DNA of 64,000 bases from HTCC5015 sp051747425 (GTDB taxonomy: Bacteria; Pseudomonadota; Gammaproteobacteria; HTCC5015): the NCBI GenBank assembly GCA_051747425.1, contig JBNJGD010000011.1, positions 27,046 to 91,045 on the forward strand, written 5' to 3'. Positions 43,142 to 52,304 of this stretch are shown here, piece after piece. Positions within the stretch are counted from its first letter, which is position 1. Each line of letters starts with the position of its first letter. Below the pieces are notes generated by a model. It was not told the origin of the DNA. It did no database searches and saw nothing but the letters and a program-made list of their open reading frames with translations. Position numbers and translations under genes: made by a program.

Positions 43142-44722
43142 ATGTCCGAATTTGATCCTATTGCCCTGATTGTCTTTGCCAATCGCATGTCCGCGATTTG
43201 CGATGAAATGGGTGCCCAACTGCGGCGCACGGCCTTTTCGCCCAATATCCGTGACCGGTTGGATTACTCCTGCGCCATTTTCGATGCCGGCGGGCAACTG
43301 TGTGCCCAGGCGGCGCACATTCCCGTCCATCTCGGCAGCATGGCCTACGCCATGGCCGACATCGTCGCCGACATCGACTGGCGCGAGGGCGACCAGGTGA
43401 TTGTCAACGACCCCTACAGGGGCGGTACGCACTTGCCGGACATCACTCTGGTGGCGCCGGTGTTTGTCGACGGCGAGCGGGTGGCCTTTGTCGCCAACCG
43501 GGCCCACCACGCCGACATCGGTGCCGAGGCCCCGGGCTCCATGCCGCTGTCCGGCGACTTGCGCGAGGAGGGGCTGGTGATCCCGCCCACACTGTTCAGG
43601 CGCGATGGCAAAGCCCGGCCCATCCGTGGGCAATTGCTCGGCGCCCTGCGCCACCCCGATCGGGCGGCGGGGGATTTTGACGCCCAGCTCAGCGCCAATC
43701 TGCGCGGTGTCTCGCGCCTCCAGGCGCTGGTGGCCTTCGCCGGGGCGCGCGCTGCGTTTGCCGAACAGTTGGCGGCACTGAACGACTACGCCGAACGCCT
43801 CGCCGGAGCCGCTCTCAGTGATATTCCCCCGGGTGAGTACCGCGGGGAGGATGTGCTCGATGACGACGGCTACGGCGGTCGCGACATTCCCATTCGCGTT
43901 TGCCTGCGCGTTGGCGCGGACTCTATCGATGTCGACTTCGATGGCACGGCGCCCCAGGTGGCGGGTAACCTTAATTGTCCGCTGTCGGTGGCAGCCGCAG
44001 CGGTGTTCTATGTGTTTCGCTGTCTGATGCCGGATGAGACCCCGGCCTGCGCCGGAGCCTTCCGGCGGCTCAGGCTCGTGGCCGCCGAGGGCAGCCTGGT
44101 GAACGCCCGTTACCCGGCCGCGGTGGCGGCGGGCAATGTCGAGACCAGCACGCGGATTGTCGACGCCGTTATCCGGGCTTTGGCAGTTGCCATGCCCGAA
44201 CGCATGCCGGCACTCAGTCACGGCAGCATGAACAATGTGGCCATGGGCTATCGCGGCGACAGCCGCTACCCGGCCTGGGATTACTACGAGACCATGGGTG
44301 GCGGCATGGGCGCCGGTGTCGAGTACCCCGGACTGGATTGCGTGCAAACCCACATGACCAATACCCTCAACACGCCGATTGAAGTGGTTGAGAAGCACTA
44401 TCCGCTACGCGTTCTGCGCTATCAGCGCCGCCGGGGGTCCGGCGGGAGTGGCCTTCATCGCGGTGGCGATGGACTGCTGCGGGAGCTGGAATTTCTCGCC
44501 CCGGCCGAGGTAACGCTATTGACGGAACGGCGGCGCAACAGGCCCGCTGGCGCCGCCGGCGGTGGTGAGGGGGACATTGGCGAGAACCGTTTGAACGGGG
44601 AGTCCGTCGGGGGCAAGGCCTCTTTGCATGTGGCCGTCGGGGATCGCCTGAGTGTGGCCAGTGCCGGTGGCGGTGGTTATGGACGAGGACAACAAGTGCT
44701 AAAATGCACTCACAACAAGTGA
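43142..44722 (+). CDS. Hydantoinase B / oxoprolinase-type protein
   Basis: The 526 residues show HyuB family blocks RRTAFSPNIRDRLDYSCAIFDAGGQLCAQAAHIPVHLGSM, NDPYRGGTHLPDITLVAPVF, NRAHHADIGAEAPGSMP and HGSMNNVAMG. These are ATP-dependent hydantoinase or 5-oxoprolinase subunits. They normally work with a HyuA partner encoded next door. No hyuA homologue is in the window, so the protein is an orphan here. Its substrate is unknown. The frame is open upstream of the start, but homology starts at the ATG at 43142. Confidence 0.85.
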   Translation: MSEFDPIALIVFANRMSAICDEMGAQLRRTAFSPNIRDRLDYSCAIFDAGGQLCAQAAHIPVHLGSMAYAMADIVADIDWREGDQVIVNDPYRGGTHLPDITLVAPVFVDGERVAFVANRAHHADIGAEAPGSMPLSGDLREEGLVIPPTLFRRDGKARPIRGQLLGALRHPDRAAGDFDAQLSANLRGVSRLQALVAFAGARAAFAEQLAALNDYAERLAGAALSDIPPGEYRGEDVLDDDGYGGRDIPIRVCLRVGADSIDVDFDGTAPQVAGNLNCPLSVAAAAVFYVFRCLMPDETPACAGAFRRLRLVAAEGSLVNARYPAAVAAGNVETSTRIVDAVIRALAVAMPERMPALSHGSMNNVAMGYRGDSRYPAWDYYETMGGGMGAGVEYPGLDCVQTHMTNTLNTPIEVVEKHYPLRVLRYQRRRGSGGSGLHRGGDGLLRELEFLAPAEVTLLTERRRNRPAGAAGGGEGDIGENRLNGESVGGKASLHVAVGDRLSVASAGGGGYGRGQQVLKCTHNK

Positions 44723-44730
44723 GGTTAACT

Positions 44731-45066
44731 ATGTCAGAGACACTCGAGCGCATCGACGAAATGGTCAAAAATCACTCAGTGGTTTTGTTTATGAAGGGAA
44801 CGCCCCAGTTTCCCCAGTGCGGTTTTTCCGCGCGGGTCGTCGAGGCCATGAAGGACATTAACCAGCCCTTTGCCTGGTGTAATGTTCTGGTCGATCAGCC
44901 GGTTCGTTCGGAGCTGCCACAGTACCAGGACTGGCCGACCTTCCCCCAGCTCTATCTCAAGGGGGAACTGGTGGGCGGCTGCGATATCACCATGGATCTC
45001 TATCAGTCCGGAGAATTGAAGGGCATGGTTGAGGAAGCCGCCGAGGATTTTCCCCGGGAGGACTGA
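44731..45066 (+). CDS. grxD: Monothiol glutaredoxin Grx4 family
   Basis: The 111-residue protein has the monothiol CGFS active site in FPQCGFSARVVEAM, the GSH-binding WPTFPQLY and GGCDI segments, and HSVVLFMKGTPQ upstream. Grx4 proteins carry or deliver [2Fe-2S] clusters and bind BolA-type partners. It lies 8 bp after the HyuB-like gene and has a strong terminator 38 bp downstream. I use the ATG at 44731; an earlier ATG at 44704 overlaps the preceding gene. Confidence 0.95.
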   Translation: MSETLERIDEMVKNHSVVLFMKGTPQFPQCGFSARVVEAMKDINQPFAWCNVLVDQPVRSELPQYQDWPTFPQLYLKGELVGGCDITMDLYQSGELKGMVEEAAEDFPRED

Positions 45067-45103
45067 CTTCGTCGCGAAGTTGTTTCTCCAGTGCATGGTA
45101 AAG

Positions 45104-45124
45104 AGGGGCTTCGGCCCCTTTTTT
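45104..45124 (+). terminator. Rho-independent terminator after grxD
   Basis: GGGGC-TTCG-GCCCC, a very stable tetraloop hairpin, is followed by six T residues. The remaining 110 bp before the next gene contain only a GGAGG-like site near 45217-45220. Confidence 0.85.
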
Positions 45125-45233
45125 ACGCTTCCTTGTGGTTGTTTCAGGATTGCCGCAGAATGGCAAGAAAATACAACTATAACCCGGTTGGTTCCCGACT
45201 TGGGGGAACGATCACGGAGGATGCGAAGCAGCC

Positions 45234-48200
45234 ATGGCCCCGAACCCTGACAAACTCGGCCTTCAATGCATTTTTGCATCGCTGTGTCTGTTACTGGCAA
45301 ACGCGGTCAGTGCCGAAGTGGTACGCGTTGGTGTCTATCAGAATCCCCCCAAAGTATTGATTGACGACCGGGGTCGCCCATCGGGGTTTTGGCCCGAACT
45401 GACCCGTGAAATGGCCAGGCGGGAAGGTTGGCAAATAGACTGGGTAATGGGCAGTTGGGAAGAGTCGCTGGATCGCCTGGCTCGGGGTGAGATCGATGTG
45501 ATGCCCGATGTGGCAGTGACGCCAGAGCGGCGCGAGCGGTTCGAGTTCACAGAACAGACCGTGCATGTCAGCTGGTCTCAAGTCTATGTGATGCCCGGCA
45601 GCGCCATAGAGACGATTCCCGACTTGCATGGCAAGCGTTTGGGCGTGCTTGAGGACGGCGTCAGTCTGGACGGCCCCGATGGTGTTGAAACGCTAATGGA
45701 GCACTTTGCCGTCGAGGCCGACTTGGTGGCCTTGAATGATTACGACAGCTTGTTTCGTCAGCTTCGCCGGGGGCAATTGGATGCAGCAGTCAGTAATCGC
45801 GAGTTTGGCCGACGCGCCCGAGCCCAGTATGGCGTCTCCGCCACGCCGATTCTCTTTCAGCCAGCCGATTTGCGCTATGCCCTGGCACCGGACTCGGTGC
45901 GCACCGCAAGACTGCTGTCTCGAATAGACCATCAGCTTGCCAATATGAAAGGTGATGACTCGTCGCCGTTTTACCAGTTACAAAGACGCTGGCTGGGGTA
46001 TCAGAGCCCCACCGAGTCGATTTTGCCTCGGGGAGCATGGTGGGCACTTGTGGGGATACTGGCCGGCTTTGTTATCGCGCTCCTGCTGATGTTGGTTGTT
46101 TTGGTCCGAATCAGGCGAAAAGCCGCCCAAATCAGAAAAGAGCGCGAATTGATCGATATTGCTACCCGGGTGGCGGGCATGGGTGCCTGGTCGGTTGACC
46201 CGGCGACCCGGCGGATTTTCTGGACGGGAATGTTTGCCAACATCCACGGTGCCGGTAACGACTTTGCGCCGTCTTTGGATGAGGCTTTTTCCTTCTGTGC
46301 GCCGGAGTGGCGTGAAACGGCGAGAAAACAATACCAGGCCTGCCTTGAACGCGGCGAGGCCTTTGACAGTGAGCTGGAAATCATCAATGCCTCGGGCGAG
46401 CGGGTGTGGGTGCGGGCCGTTGGCGAGCCGGTCTATAACGATGACAATCGCATTGTCCGCGTTCAGGGGGCCTTGCTGGACATTGCCCATGTTAAGGCGT
46501 CCGAGCTGGAGGCTTACCGCACGGCCAACCGTTTAAACAATATACTCGAGAGCATTACCGACGGCTTTGCCCTGTTTGATCGTGATTGGCGCTTTGTCTA
46601 CCTCAACCGGATGGCTGAGAAAATACTCGAGCGCAGCGCGGACCAGGTGCTCGGTATGAATGTCTGGAAGGCGTTTCCCGAGACCAGGGACAGCAAATTC
46701 CAGGCCGAGTTGGAGCGCTCGGCGAAAGAGCACCGCGCAGTGGAATTTGAAGAATTCAACCCGCTGCTGGAGAAGTGGTTTGATGTCAGGGCCTACCCAT
46801 CGGAAGAGGGGGTGGCTGTCTATTTTGTCGACATCAGCGGGCAAAAGAAAATGCTCAGCCGCTTGAATCGCTTGCTCGAATCACGCCGCGCCCTGATTCA
46901 CTCCCTGCCGGCCCACATTGCCCTGCTTGACGCCAATGGTGTGATTGTGGAAGTCAATGAACAGTGGCGCCAGTTTGGCATTGACAATGGCTACTCGGGC
47001 GCCAATTCCGGTTTGGGCCGGAATTATCTTCAGATATGTGATGGTGCTGTCGGCGATGACGCCGAAGAGGCTGCGGCTGTGGCCGGCGGGCTGCGCGATG
47101 TTCTCGCCGGGCGCCGCAGCAGCTTCTTAATGGAATACCCCTGTCACTCCCCGGGAACCGAGCGATGGTTTCGTCTCATGATCAACCCCCTGGCGGTTGA
47201 AGAGGCCGGAGCGGAGCTCCACGGTGCCGTGGTTATGCACATCGATATTACCGAGCGAGTGTCTGCCGAGCTTGAACGCGAACGGCTGGCCTTTCTCGAC
47301 CCTCTCACCGGGTTGCTTTCGCGCAACGGTTTTGTCCGCGAGGTGAGGCAGCGCCTGGAGCGAAGTGGCTGGCAAAAAGACGCGATTGTCACCTCTGTGG
47401 ACATTGCCGGCATGCGTGATATCAACGATACCCACGGATATGAGCGTGGAGATGAATTGCTGGTAAAAGTCAGTGAGCGTTTGCAGGAGTGCATTGACAG
47501 TGATGGTCTTGTGGCGCGAACCGGTGGCGACGAGTTTGTCCTCTTTTGCCACCCGCGAACCGGGGAATCGGTTCTGGAGTGCATTGAATCCTGCATCGAC
47601 GCCTTCAGCATACCTATAGAGCTGGAATTGGCCAGATTGGATGTGGATGTCCGCTTCGGCTTTACCCATCTGGGCGAGACTCCGCGCCCGGTCAATGACC
47701 TCTTGCGCGAATCCGAGCTGGCTCTGTTCTCCGTCCACAATCAGCCGGAGGGTGCCGAGCGCTGGGCCAGCTTTAACGATGCCATGGACCACGAGAGCCG
47801 CGAGCGCATCGAGCTGACCGCAGATCTGCGGCAGGCCCTGGCAACCCATCAGTTGCATTTGCACTATCAGCCCAAAGTCGACCTGGAAACGGGCGAGTTA
47901 CTCAGTTGCGAAGCACTGTTGCGTTGGCAGCACCCCGTGCGGGGTCCCCAGTCGCCGGGTGTGTTTATCCCGATTGCCGAGAAGAGTCAGTTGATGGGGC
48001 CGATTGGTGACTGGGTGCTCCGCGAGGCCTGCCGGCAATTGCGCGAGTGGCTCGATGCCGGCTTTCAAGTTGTCCCTGTATCGATCAATGTTTCCGTAGT
48101 GCAGTTTGCCAACGGCGATTGGCCCGATACGGTCTCTGACGCCCTGGAGGCGTACGACCTCTCTCCCGATCTTCTGGTTCTTGAGGTGACCGAGAGTGTG

Positions 48201-48590
48201 TTTGGCAGCGAGTCGCGTTCTCTCTACGCGCAGATGCATCGTTTACACGATATTGGTGTTCGGCTGTCTCTCGACGACTTTGGCACAGGCTATTCGTCGT
48301 TGCTCTATCTCAAACAGTACCCCTTTGATGAAATAAAGATCGACCAGGGCTTTGTTCGCGATTTGATTGAGGACGACTACAGTCGTGAGATCGTTGCCAT
48401 GGTAGTGAAACTGGCCGAGGCATTTGGCGCCACCGCGGTGGCCGAGGGAATCGAGACCCAGGCGGTTCAAGCAGCGCTTTTGACAATGGACTGCCGGGTC
48501 GGGCAGGGGTATTACTTCAGTCGCCCAGTGGCTGCGGAAAAATTTGGCGAAATACTGCTTCGTGGAGGCTCGCTGCCCGATCGCCGCTGA
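45234..48590 (+). CDS. Sensor protein: periplasmic solute-binding domain, PAS domains, GGDEF and EAL
   Basis: This 1118-residue protein has a signal peptide and a periplasmic solute-binding (SBP_bac_3) domain (about residues 25-260, VRVGVYQNPPKVLIDDRGRPSGFWPEL). A single membrane helix follows (about 268-290), then three PAS-like domains (about 310-690), a GGDEF domain with intact ARTGGDEF (about 700-865) and an EAL domain (about 885-1118). The EAL active site is present: CEALLRW, ISINVS-type SINVSVVQ, DDFGTGYSSL, IKIDQGFV and AEGIET. It may both make and break c-di-GMP, with ligand binding in the periplasm. Its stop abuts the stop of the convergent double-receiver gene. Confidence 0.92.
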   Translation: MAPNPDKLGLQCIFASLCLLLANAVSAEVVRVGVYQNPPKVLIDDRGRPSGFWPELTREMARREGWQIDWVMGSWEESLDRLARGEIDVMPDVAVTPERRERFEFTEQTVHVSWSQVYVMPGSAIETIPDLHGKRLGVLEDGVSLDGPDGVETLMEHFAVEADLVALNDYDSLFRQLRRGQLDAAVSNREFGRRARAQYGVSATPILFQPADLRYALAPDSVRTARLLSRIDHQLANMKGDDSSPFYQLQRRWLGYQSPTESILPRGAWWALVGILAGFVIALLLMLVVLVRIRRKAAQIRKERELIDIATRVAGMGAWSVDPATRRIFWTGMFANIHGAGNDFAPSLDEAFSFCAPEWRETARKQYQACLERGEAFDSELEIINASGERVWVRAVGEPVYNDDNRIVRVQGALLDIAHVKASELEAYRTANRLNNILESITDGFALFDRDWRFVYLNRMAEKILERSADQVLGMNVWKAFPETRDSKFQAELERSAKEHRAVEFEEFNPLLEKWFDVRAYPSEEGVAVYFVDISGQKKMLSRLNRLLESRRALIHSLPAHIALLDANGVIVEVNEQWRQFGIDNGYSGANSGLGRNYLQICDGAVGDDAEEAAAVAGGLRDVLAGRRSSFLMEYPCHSPGTERWFRLMINPLAVEEAGAELHGAVVMHIDITERVSAELERERLAFLDPLTGLLSRNGFVREVRQRLERSGWQKDAIVTSVDIAGMRDINDTHGYERGDELLVKVSERLQECIDSDGLVARTGGDEFVLFCHPRTGESVLECIESCIDAFSIPIELELARLDVDVRFGFTHLGETPRPVNDLLRESELALFSVHNQPEGAERWASFNDAMDHESRERIELTADLRQALATHQLHLHYQPKVDLETGELLSCEALLRWQHPVRGPQSPGVFIPIAEKSQLMGPIGDWVLREACRQLREWLDAGFQVVPVSINVSVVQFANGDWPDTVSDALEAYDLSPDLLVLEVTESVFGSESRSLYAQMHRLHDIGVRLSLDDFGTGYSSLLYLKQYPFDEIKIDQGFVRDLIEDDYSREIVAMVVKLAEAFGATAVAEGIETQAVQAALLTMDCRVGQGYYFSRPVAAEKFGEILLRGGSLPDRR

Positions 48591-49559
48591 CTAGAAGAAC
48601 TGGCTCCACTTGACCTTGGCCAGTGGCGATTCGGTATTGTGTTTTTTCCAGGCTGATTCGATACGCTGTGCCAGGTCGTGGCCGTTGGGCGGTTTGTACA
48701 GGTACTCGTCGACCCCGGCCTTGATGGCTTCCTCGATCTTTTTCAGGCTGGCCGCCGCAGTCACCATGATGATGGGAGTGGTTCGTCCGCGCTCGCGGTC
48801 TTTTTCGCGCACCATTTCGGTCAGTTTGATGCCGTCTACTCTCGGCATCATGTAGTCCACCAGCATAAAGTCTGCGGTTTCCTTGTCGTGCATCTTGAGC
48901 GCTTCAAGGGCATTGCGGGCGATGCGGATATCCTCGAAGCGAAGTTTTTTGAGCAGGCGCTCCTGCGTTTCCGCAGAAAACTCTTCGTCATCCACAACGA
49001 TGCATCGAAGGGATTGCGGTGCTTCACCGTCGGTCAGGGGGGGCTCAACTTCCGCAGGGGTTTCCCCTGTAGGGGACTCTGCGGAGCTGTTGTCGGTTAA
49101 TTCTGGGTTTGACGGCGCCTCGCGCTGTTTGGCTTCCTGTTGTTCGAGCTCGGCGAGAATCTGGCGCGCCCGGAACTGGGTGTCGATGTATTCGATGCAG
49201 TTTAGGATCTTTTCGCTGTTGGCGCCCTTGTAAAGGTAGTGGTCGGCGCCGCTGACCATGGCTTCCCGCAGCACATTCTCCGAGTCGTCGGCGGTCAGCA
49301 GGATGATGTAGGTGTGGGTGCCGTAGGCCTGGTCCTTGGCGCGAATTTTTGAGATCAGCTTGGGGCCGTCGACCTTGGGCATCATCTTGTCGACGAGGAT
49401 GACATCCGGGTGGTACTTGTCGACCGCTTTCAGGGCCTGGAGGGCATTCTCCGCGGTGTGAACCTGCTCAACACCCGCCTTGCCGAGAGAAATGCGCAGG
49501 CTCTCCCGGGAGAAGTGCATGTCGTCAACGACGAGCAGCGTGAGTTGGCTAGTATCCAT
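48591..49559 (-). CDS. Tandem receiver-domain response regulator
   Basis: The 322-residue protein consists of two receiver domains joined by a linker of about 55 residues rich in Glu, Pro and Ser. Receiver 1 has LLVVDD, acceptor Asp in VILVDKMMP, LLTAD and YLYKG. Receiver 2 has CIVVDDEE, Asp in FMLVDYMMP, MVTAA and YLYKPP. Both acidic pockets look intact. No output domain is present, so it probably acts by binding a partner. It is convergent with the sensor GGDEF-EAL gene, with no base between the stops. The start is the ATG at 49559. Confidence 0.92.
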   Translation of the reverse strand: MDTSQLTLLVVDDMHFSRESLRISLGKAGVEQVHTAENALQALKAVDKYHPDVILVDKMMPKVDGPKLISKIRAKDQAYGTHTYIILLTADDSENVLREAMVSGADHYLYKGANSEKILNCIEYIDTQFRARQILAELEQQEAKQREAPSNPELTDNSSAESPTGETPAEVEPPLTDGEAPQSLRCIVVDDEEFSAETQERLLKKLRFEDIRIARNALEALKMHDKETADFMLVDYMMPRVDGIKLTEMVREKDRERGRTTPIIMVTAAASLKKIEEAIKAGVDEYLYKPPNGHDLAQRIESAWKKHNTESPLAKVKWSQFF

Positions 49560-49674
49560 TGATTGCAGCTGTTCAGATTCTGAATTTCTAATCGTTATCG
49601 TTTGTGGCGTCTTACGCACCACTGTAATGAGTATAAGGGTTTTTGTCCCCCCTGTTGAGGACAAAAGTCACGCT

Positions 49675-50313
49675 TTAGCTGCAAAAAAGGGCAAGTCGTC
49701 GATCGGGGTGATCGTCGTCCCACTGGTTGACGATCTTGCAGAACAGGCGAGCGGTCTGCTCGGCGTCGTAGACGGCCGAGTGCGCCTTGGCGTTGTCCCA
49801 GCCCAGGCCGGCGGCCTCGCAGGCCCGGGCCAGTACGGTTTGGCCGTAGGCTAGTCCGGCCAGTGTCACGGTGTCAAAACTGCTGAAGGCGTGGAAGGGG
49901 TTGCGTTTGTAGTCGCAGCGGTCCACGGCCGCATTGAGAAAGTTGAGGTCGAAAAAACTGTTGTGGCCGACCAGCACGGCGCGGCTGCAGCCATTGTGCT
50001 TGACCGCGTTGCGTACCGGTTTGATGACCTTGTCCAGGGCCGCTCGCTCGCTCACGGCCCCGCGCAGCGGATTGTGGATGTCGATGCCGGTGATTTCCAG
50101 GGATTTGGGCTCAATATTGGCGCCGGCAAAGGGTTCCACATGGGTAGTGATGGTTTCCCCCAGGCGCAATCGACCGTGGTGATCCATCTCGATCATCACT
50201 GCGGCAATCTCCAGCACGGCGTCGGTGCGGGCGTTGAATCCGCCGGTCTCAAGGTCGACCACCACGGGCAGAAAGCCGCGAAAGCGGCGGCTGATGGGGG
50301 TGCCGTTGCTCAT
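49675..50313 (-). CDS. rnt: Ribonuclease T
   Basis: RNase T is a DEDDh 3'-to-5' exonuclease that trims tRNA and other stable RNA 3' ends. The 212 residues have the exonuclease motifs VVVDLETGGF, GHNSFFDLNFL and HSAVYDAEQTARLF. The start lies in an ATGA overlap with pyrC (50310-50313). It is followed after about 115 bp by the double-receiver gene on the same strand. Confidence 0.96.
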   Translation of the reverse strand: MSNGTPISRRFRGFLPVVVDLETGGFNARTDAVLEIAAVMIEMDHHGRLRLGETITTHVEPFAGANIEPKSLEITGIDIHNPLRGAVSERAALDKVIKPVRNAVKHNGCSRAVLVGHNSFFDLNFLNAAVDRCDYKRNPFHAFSSFDTVTLAGLAYGQTVLARACEAAGLGWDNAKAHSAVYDAEQTARLFCKIVNQWDDDHPDRRLALFCS

Positions 50314-51365
50314 GCCTGGCTCCCGTTTTCGACCAGCCGCCAGGCGATTTCGCCGCCGGCGCGCAGGGGAACGAGTTGCTCGTCTTCGCCAAAATCGTAG
50401 TGCTCGGGTACGCGCCAGGGTTGGCGTTCCAGCGTGATTTGGTCGCTGTTGACGGGTAGACCATAGAAACGCGGGCCATTGAGGCTGGCAAAGGCCTCGA
50501 GCCGGTCCAGAGCGCCGGCCTGGTCGAAAATTTCGGCGTAGAGCTCAATGCCTGCGAAGGCGCTGAAAATGCCGGCGCAGCCGCAATCGGATTCCTTTTT
50601 GCCTTTGGGGTGCGGGGCACTGTCGGTGCCCAGAAAGAAGCGTGGGTGACCGCTGGTAACCGCCTCCAGCAGAGCGGCCCGGTGGTGTTCGCGTTTGAGT
50701 ACCGGTAGGCAGAAGTGGTGTGGGCGCAAGCCGCCCTGGAACAGGGCATTGCGGTTGAACAGCAGGTGCTGAATGGTCACGGTGGCGGCGATGCGCTCGT
50801 CGGCGCTGCGGACAAATTCGGCGGCCTGGGCGGTGGTGATGTGTTCAAAGACCACCTTGAGGGAGGGGAAACGCTCCACTGTGGGCAGCAGTACGCGCTC
50901 GATAAACACTGCCTCGCGGTCGAACATGTCCACTTCGGGATCGGTGACTTCGCCGTGCACCAGCAGGGGCATGCCCACCTCCTGCATGGCGGCCAGGCTT
51001 TTGTCGATGTTGCGTATGTCGGTGACTCCGGAGTCGGAGTTGGTGGTGGCGCCGGCGGGATAGAGTTTGACGGCGCGGACGATGCCCGACTCGGCGGCGG
51101 CGTGGATCTCGGCCGGCGTCATTGCGTCCCGGGCGTAGAGTACCATCTGCGGCTCGAAACTTTGGTGTGCGGGGACCGCATCTAGAATGCGCTGGCGGTA
51201 GGCGCGGGCGTCCCCCACGGTACAGCAGGGCGGCTGCAGATTGGGCATGATGATGGCGCGGCCAAAGCGAGCGCTGGTGTGGGGCACAATGTCCTTCAGG
51301 ACGGCGCCGTCGCGCACATGCAGGTGCCAGTCATCGGGGCGGGTGATGCGGATGCGGTCTGTCAT
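50310..51365 (-). CDS. pyrC: Dihydroorotase
   Basis: PyrC closes the dihydroorotate ring in pyrimidine synthesis. The 351-residue class II enzyme shows zinc-site HLHVRDG, carbamylated-lysine segment VKLYPAGATTNS, HGE, EHITT and GTDSAPH. It is the first gene of the pyrC-rnt pair, an order common in gammaproteobacteria. A promoter for the divergent barrel gene lies about 45 bp away. Confidence 0.97.
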   Translation of the reverse strand: MTDRIRITRPDDWHLHVRDGAVLKDIVPHTSARFGRAIIMPNLQPPCCTVGDARAYRQRILDAVPAHQSFEPQMVLYARDAMTPAEIHAAAESGIVRAVKLYPAGATTNSDSGVTDIRNIDKSLAAMQEVGMPLLVHGEVTDPEVDMFDREAVFIERVLLPTVERFPSLKVVFEHITTAQAAEFVRSADERIAATVTIQHLLFNRNALFQGGLRPHHFCLPVLKREHHRAALLEAVTSGHPRFFLGTDSAPHPKGKKESDCGCAGIFSAFAGIELYAEIFDQAGALDRLEAFASLNGPRFYGLPVNSDQITLERQPWRVPEHYDFGEDEQLVPLRAGGEIAWRLVENGSQA

Positions 51366-51407
51366 GGGTGGCGATTATCCCTGAAAGTGCGTCCGGTCTC
51401 CACCGCG

Positions 51408-51435
51408 TTGACAGGGGGCGTAGCGGGTTTATGCT
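51408..51435 (+). promoter_or_regulatory. Sigma-70-type promoter of the beta-barrel gene
   Basis: A perfect -35 TTGACA (51408-51413) and a -10 TATGCT (51430-51435) are 16 bp apart. They lie about 29 bp before the GTG start, which is preceded by GGGAGAA. Confidence 0.6.
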
Positions 51436-51463
51436 GAAGCCCGGATAATCGGGAGAATGCACT

Positions 51464-52285
51464 GTGAGACTGATCGTACTGTTTGTGGCCCTGTTGTGGG
51501 GGTGTTCGGTCGCCGCCGAACTCAATTTTGGCGTCTACGGGGGAGCCACTCGGGTGGATAATGTCGCCTATAACGGCGATGCCAGCGTCAGAGGTTCTGA
51601 CACCCGTAGCCAGGTGACGGCCCAGGCCTCCTACGACTGGGCGCCCGACCGGGACAACCGCTTCAGTTTGCAAGGGCGTTATACCACCGTGGGGTACAGC
51701 GACTTTAGCGGCCTCGACTACCAGCGCTTTGCCTTCGATGGCAGCTGGCGACACCAGCTTGGCCAGCGCTCCTGGTGGCGTCTGGGCGCGGGGCTAGGTA
51801 CCAGTGATCACGAGGACGATAATCGTGACACTACCGATTGGCGCGCCCGGGCCGGGCTGGGCACCGAGCTGGGCGCTCACTGGACGCTTGAAGGTGGCGT
51901 AGAGGTGGCCGGTGAAGAGGCTGGTGAAGACGCCTATGGCAGCGAGCTCACCGGATTGTACGGCAGTGCCCAGCTGGGCATTAATGCCAGTTTGTCGGCC
52001 TATGCCGATGCCACGGTGGGCCGCCGGGATGTCACCAGCGTTTCCAGTGCCGGCGCCATCGACGGTGCCGAGGCCAATTTTAGCCCCGACGCGGTGTTTG
52101 GTCCCGGTACCGCCGCTTACCGCCTGGGCTCGGACTATCACAGCGCCGAACTCGGCCTGCGCATTCGCCTGGGACCGGCTTCCACACTGCGCCTTGGCTA
52201 CAGCCTGCAGGTGGACGAGGTTGACGAGATTGGTCAGCGCATAGAGCAAGAGAGCCGTGTGGTGACCCTGGAAATGCGCCACTAG
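51464..52285 (+). CDS. Outer-membrane beta-barrel protein of unknown function
   Basis: The 273-residue protein has a signal peptide (residues 1 to about 18, ending in SVAA) followed by alternating beta-strand sequence throughout (for example RFSLQGRYTTVGYSD, WWRLGAGLGTSDHE, AELGLRIRLGPASTLRLGYSLQV). It ends in a strand with aromatic/hydrophobic alternation but terminates VTLEMRH rather than in Phe. This suggests a porin-like barrel, function not known. GTG start with GGGAGAA upstream and a promoter at 51408-51435. Confidence 0.78.
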   Translation: MRLIVLFVALLWGCSVAAELNFGVYGGATRVDNVAYNGDASVRGSDTRSQVTAQASYDWAPDRDNRFSLQGRYTTVGYSDFSGLDYQRFAFDGSWRHQLGQRSWWRLGAGLGTSDHEDDNRDTTDWRARAGLGTELGAHWTLEGGVEVAGEEAGEDAYGSELTGLYGSAQLGINASLSAYADATVGRRDVTSVSSAGAIDGAEANFSPDAVFGPGTAAYRLGSDYHSAELGLRIRLGPASTLRLGYSLQVDEVDEIGQRIEQESRVVTLEMRH

Positions 52286-52304
52286 TACCAACAGGTCCCA
52301 GGCC

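Noticed and set aside
43052..44398. 448-codon - strand frame opposite the HyuB-like gene
   Set aside because: It is antisense to a protein with HyuB motifs, has a His/Gly-rich composition and no domain signature.
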